DNA of 64,000 bases from the NCBI GenBank assembly GCA_040954595.2, contig CM082581.2:7254001-7318000 (forward strand), given 5' to 3'. Below are positions 61,047-64,000 of the stretch, piece by piece. The stretch is from Balanoglossus misakiensis. Its lineage: Eukaryota > Hemichordata. The position numbers and the translations under genes were made by a program. Position 1 is the first letter of the stretch. Each line of letters opens with the position of its first letter. The notes under the pieces were generated by a model, which was not told the DNA's origin, made no database searches, and saw nothing but the letters and a program-made list of their open reading frames with translations.

Positions 61047-64000
61047 TGACAGATCATGCCCACCGTTTTCCAATGATGTCGGAGAAATTTCCCTCTCTTG
61101 CAATGCAATGCAATGTACTTTCCACGCATGAGTAACGCGAATCAAATGTGACAGTATGACGACTTTTCGGCGCTTATTAAACCTCTTGGGTTCTAATGAG
61201 GGGGAGAGATGGAAAACGTACGTTTAAAAAAAGGCTGCTCTGATCCCTGTTTCCATGGTTATAGCAAGCCAATTTTAGGATGTATCTCGTTAGCTGTTCC
61301 TATTGCATGGGGAAACTTCACTAAATTATCAATAAGCAGATCTCAATGGCCGGCCGATACGTACCATATCATGGAAACTATCTGTTCTGAAGCAAATGAT
61401 TGCAATTTTTGTAACTGTTGATTTGAAACTTTTTTTGCATCAAACCATGTCCCTTCTCTGGGATTCCTCTTTTTTGCCCTGGAGTCGTGTCACCGAGAAC
61501 AGAGCTTGTAAAATGCTACATCATCGATATCGATTACATTAAGACGGTGAGAATGCGTCAACGCCTGGTCTGTTAACACGAGGAGATTGTCTGCCGAAGA
61601 ACAGACCCAGTTCAATTGGCCGACGGCAGAAACCTTACACGCGCCGGCGCGTCACTCGCGCACGCCAATGCACTCAATCTGTCGTTCCCAGTCAACGTTG
61701 AGGAACAGACGGGTGGAAGGTCATTTCTACATTCCTTTGATGTCCAGTGCTCACATTAACGCGCCTGCGAGATGCACCAGCATCAAGGTCGGTGAGGGAA
61801 AGCGGGGTTTGCTCGCGTTGAAAGGGGGATAATAGACAGCCACCTTTTAGAAGAAATGGCTCGGAGGCAAAATACTGGATTGCGGCAGATGACAGAGAAG
61901 CGCCGCGCTTGATAGAAAGAGTGAAAACCAACAAAAAGGATTACATCAAAGGCATGATTAGCGCCATTATCAATGAAAACATTCGTTGTCTGTTTTGTAA
62001 TTGATAAGCCTGATTGATGTTACGTTCTTTGACAGTGTAAACAAGAGAACGAAAGGGAGAGTGTTTTACATAACGCTTTCGGTTCGCCAGTGCAGTGTAC
62101 AAAGCAACACCTCACATGATGTGTTTTGGCGCTATCATTCGGCCACTTGTTATAAAAACAGTTCAAATCGATTCGTTTTGAGATGCCCTTGCGCGGAGAT
62201 TTCTAACAGACACGGCAAAAGCGACCTCGATCGCTATCCGTTCAAAGGGAAATTGAAAAAAAATGGGAGGGAGACTCTAATGGCACGGGTCATTTAATTC
62301 TGATACGAACGTCTGACAGGTGGTTGACCTTTCCCGCGGTTTTGGAAAACACTTGTGTGTGTACGGGGAAGAATACAAAACACGAGTGATTGTCAGTGAT
62401 TGCTGTCTATCTCGCAAGATCTATTGTTGCGCTGAAATTGCGACTACGACACTTGAGAAACTCGTTCGAGATGTCGGATTACCGTCGACGCCGGTCTGAG
62501 CTTCGTCGACAACCTGAACCGGAACCACACGAACAAACCAGTGTCAGTGAAATCTTGCAGGGAATCGTTTCGCCCATCGCCCCGGCTTGTCTGCGCCAGT
62601 TGCCGGACTATTAAGTACATTGACAAGATATTTAAATAGTCTGTTAAGAAAAATACAAATAAAAGAAACTACTTCAAAATGTACCGACAAAGACTCTACT
62701 TCTAGTAGCGGAAAAAAAATATAAAGCGATTGTTTGGTAGTTGGGGTGACGTGAAGGTCGTTCAGTATTACACAGCTATTTTGATGCCAATGTACTTGTA
62801 CTCCACTTACGTAATGAATTCCTTTCCATTTCTCGTCACTGCGCCGGCTGAAACTTGTGTGCGCTGCCAAAGTCGCCGGTTCTGTTTCAACACAGTGTAA
62901 ACAGCGTAACTTAAAAACAGTCCTACCCGCGGGTCCCGGCGCCATATTAGACGAGCTCAGGCAGTTTGATAAGAGAAATTATGGGAAGTCTGAAAACGCA
63001 TCATTCATCTCTTCAAAACTCTCCAATATTAGAGCTAAAATTAGAATCCGGTGGCGAATTGATATGAAACACGTGAATCATGATCAGTTGCACGTACACA
63101 TGGCCAACTGAGCGAGCGTAAGTAATAATCGCGCAATGGGTCGGAAACGCAGAGTTCTGACTAGGTGTCAAAACCTAGATTCAGAATGCTGTTAAAGTCG
63201 CTCCGAGATAGGGCGAGGAACCATCTTGCAATTGTCTGATACACTCGTGATATTATCATATCAAGCTTTGTGAGCCGCGGCGACTAAAAGAGTTCATTTG
63301 AATTTTCGTGTGAGCCGGGCCTCAGTGCAACACTGTACACCATTACCCTTTCGTAATGGAGAGGCGATACCGCCTGGGGTAATTTTCCTTCATCATACTC
63401 TCGCTCTCACCGAAGAAAATTGTCAGAAAGTCGGCTCGCTGATCAGAAAGTTATTTTTTTCTGTCATTGCCGCGGCAGTTTCGCTGAACCCAATGTGAAG
63501 CGCTGGTGTCGTTTCTGGGAGTAGTTTCTGTGGCGGAGCGCTAATGAGGGTCGTGATATGCATGATCACATACCGTTTCAGGTGTTTCGTTGCGGATCAA
63601 AGAGACAAATTAAATGAGTGTGTAGTGTGTGAAGGCAATGAAACCAGAAAATACCAAGAATGACTTAACTTCTTGCACACCACTTTGTCAGTTAGTTCCC
63701 TGTCGCGCAGGCTTCACGCACCCCGCGGAGTTTTCAGGATGAAAACTGCATGACTAATCTATCTATAATCATGGGAAAATTCGAAAATGGTTCGTGCGCG
63801 GCAAAAGCTGGGAAAACTGCGAATAAAATAAATAACAGTTTCGGCTCTGTCTGAATGACCTTTCGAAAGGGACTTCGAAAGACTCGAAGGGAAACGGTTG
63901 ACGCAGGCACACAACTCCACCTGGGCATGTAATGCAAAAAAATCTACATGTGCCGCCAAAGAAGACTGCCTCCGTGCACGAAGGTCGTTCCGGTCCCCCA
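61047..64000. other. Right-hand intergenic end
   Basis: No recognisable gene. CpG content rises in places (61590-61830, 62440-62600, 62840-62950), which could mark a promoter of a gene outside the window. An imperfect X-box GTTTCCATGGTTAT lies at 61249-61262, and a short ATG-initiated frame is at 62471-62614. Confidence 0.45.
62471..62614 (+). CDS. Possible 47-residue small ORF, unknown
   Basis: The ATG has a purine at -3 (GAGATGT) and opens a 47-codon frame ending in TAA. The predicted peptide starts Arg-rich (MSDYRRRRSELRR), then has PEPEPHEQ, then a more hydrophobic end (ILQGIVSPIAPACLRQLPDY). The frame is more GC- and CpG-rich than its surroundings. I recognise no family, signal peptide or membrane segment. 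It may be a chance frame in a CpG-rich patch. Confidence 0.12.
   Translation: MSDYRRRRSELRRQPEPEPHEQTSVSEILQGIVSPIAPACLRQLPDY

Overview
The window is metazoan nuclear DNA. It holds one gene I can recognise with confidence, a four-exon HHEX (haematopoietically expressed homeobox, Hex/PRH) orthologue on the + strand at 5114-14304. GT-AG introns with pyrimidine-rich acceptors, a homeobox split at homeodomain position 44/45, long introns, microsatellites and a satellite array fix it as animal. The HHEX sequence, the very low gene density and a strong excess of the palindrome TACATGTA suggest an invertebrate bilaterian, such as a hemichordate, cephalochordate or lophotrochozoan. I cannot fix the species from sequence alone.

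Layout. 1-4470 is upstream non-coding DNA. 4470-5113 is a GC-rich promoter and 5' leader with CCAAT, octamer, GC-box and TATA-like elements. 5114-14304 is the HHEX coding span: exons 5114-5486, 10612-10796, 11510-11560 and 14098-14304, giving 271 residues. Intron 1 contains a 390-bp foldback element with 101-bp inverted arms that are 97% identical. 14305 to about 15600 is a probable 3' UTR with a Pumilio-type site and tandem poly(A) signals. 15600-18475 is non-coding, with a GATA/E-box-rich patch.

18476-24268 is a large tandem satellite of 88-bp monomers. Four diverged monomers in one orientation meet about 61 monomers in the opposite orientation at a head-to-head junction near 18832, and a 100-N assembly gap interrupts the array. 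24269-64000 is about 40 kb in which I find no recognisable coding exon. It holds microsatellites, a second copy of the foldback element's loop at 35612, a candidate homeodomain/TCF-SOX enhancer at 53.9-54.0 kb, a cluster of palindromes at 60.3-61.05 kb and scattered RFX X-box palindromes.

As a whole, the window reads as a developmental transcription-factor locus with one gene in a large non-coding landscape. Such flanks commonly carry distal regulatory DNA, but that role is inferred here. I found no operon, CRISPR array, rRNA, tRNA or multi-gene system. The most unusual structures are the satellite with its orientation switch, the young foldback element, and the over-representation of TACATGTA and X-box palindromes.
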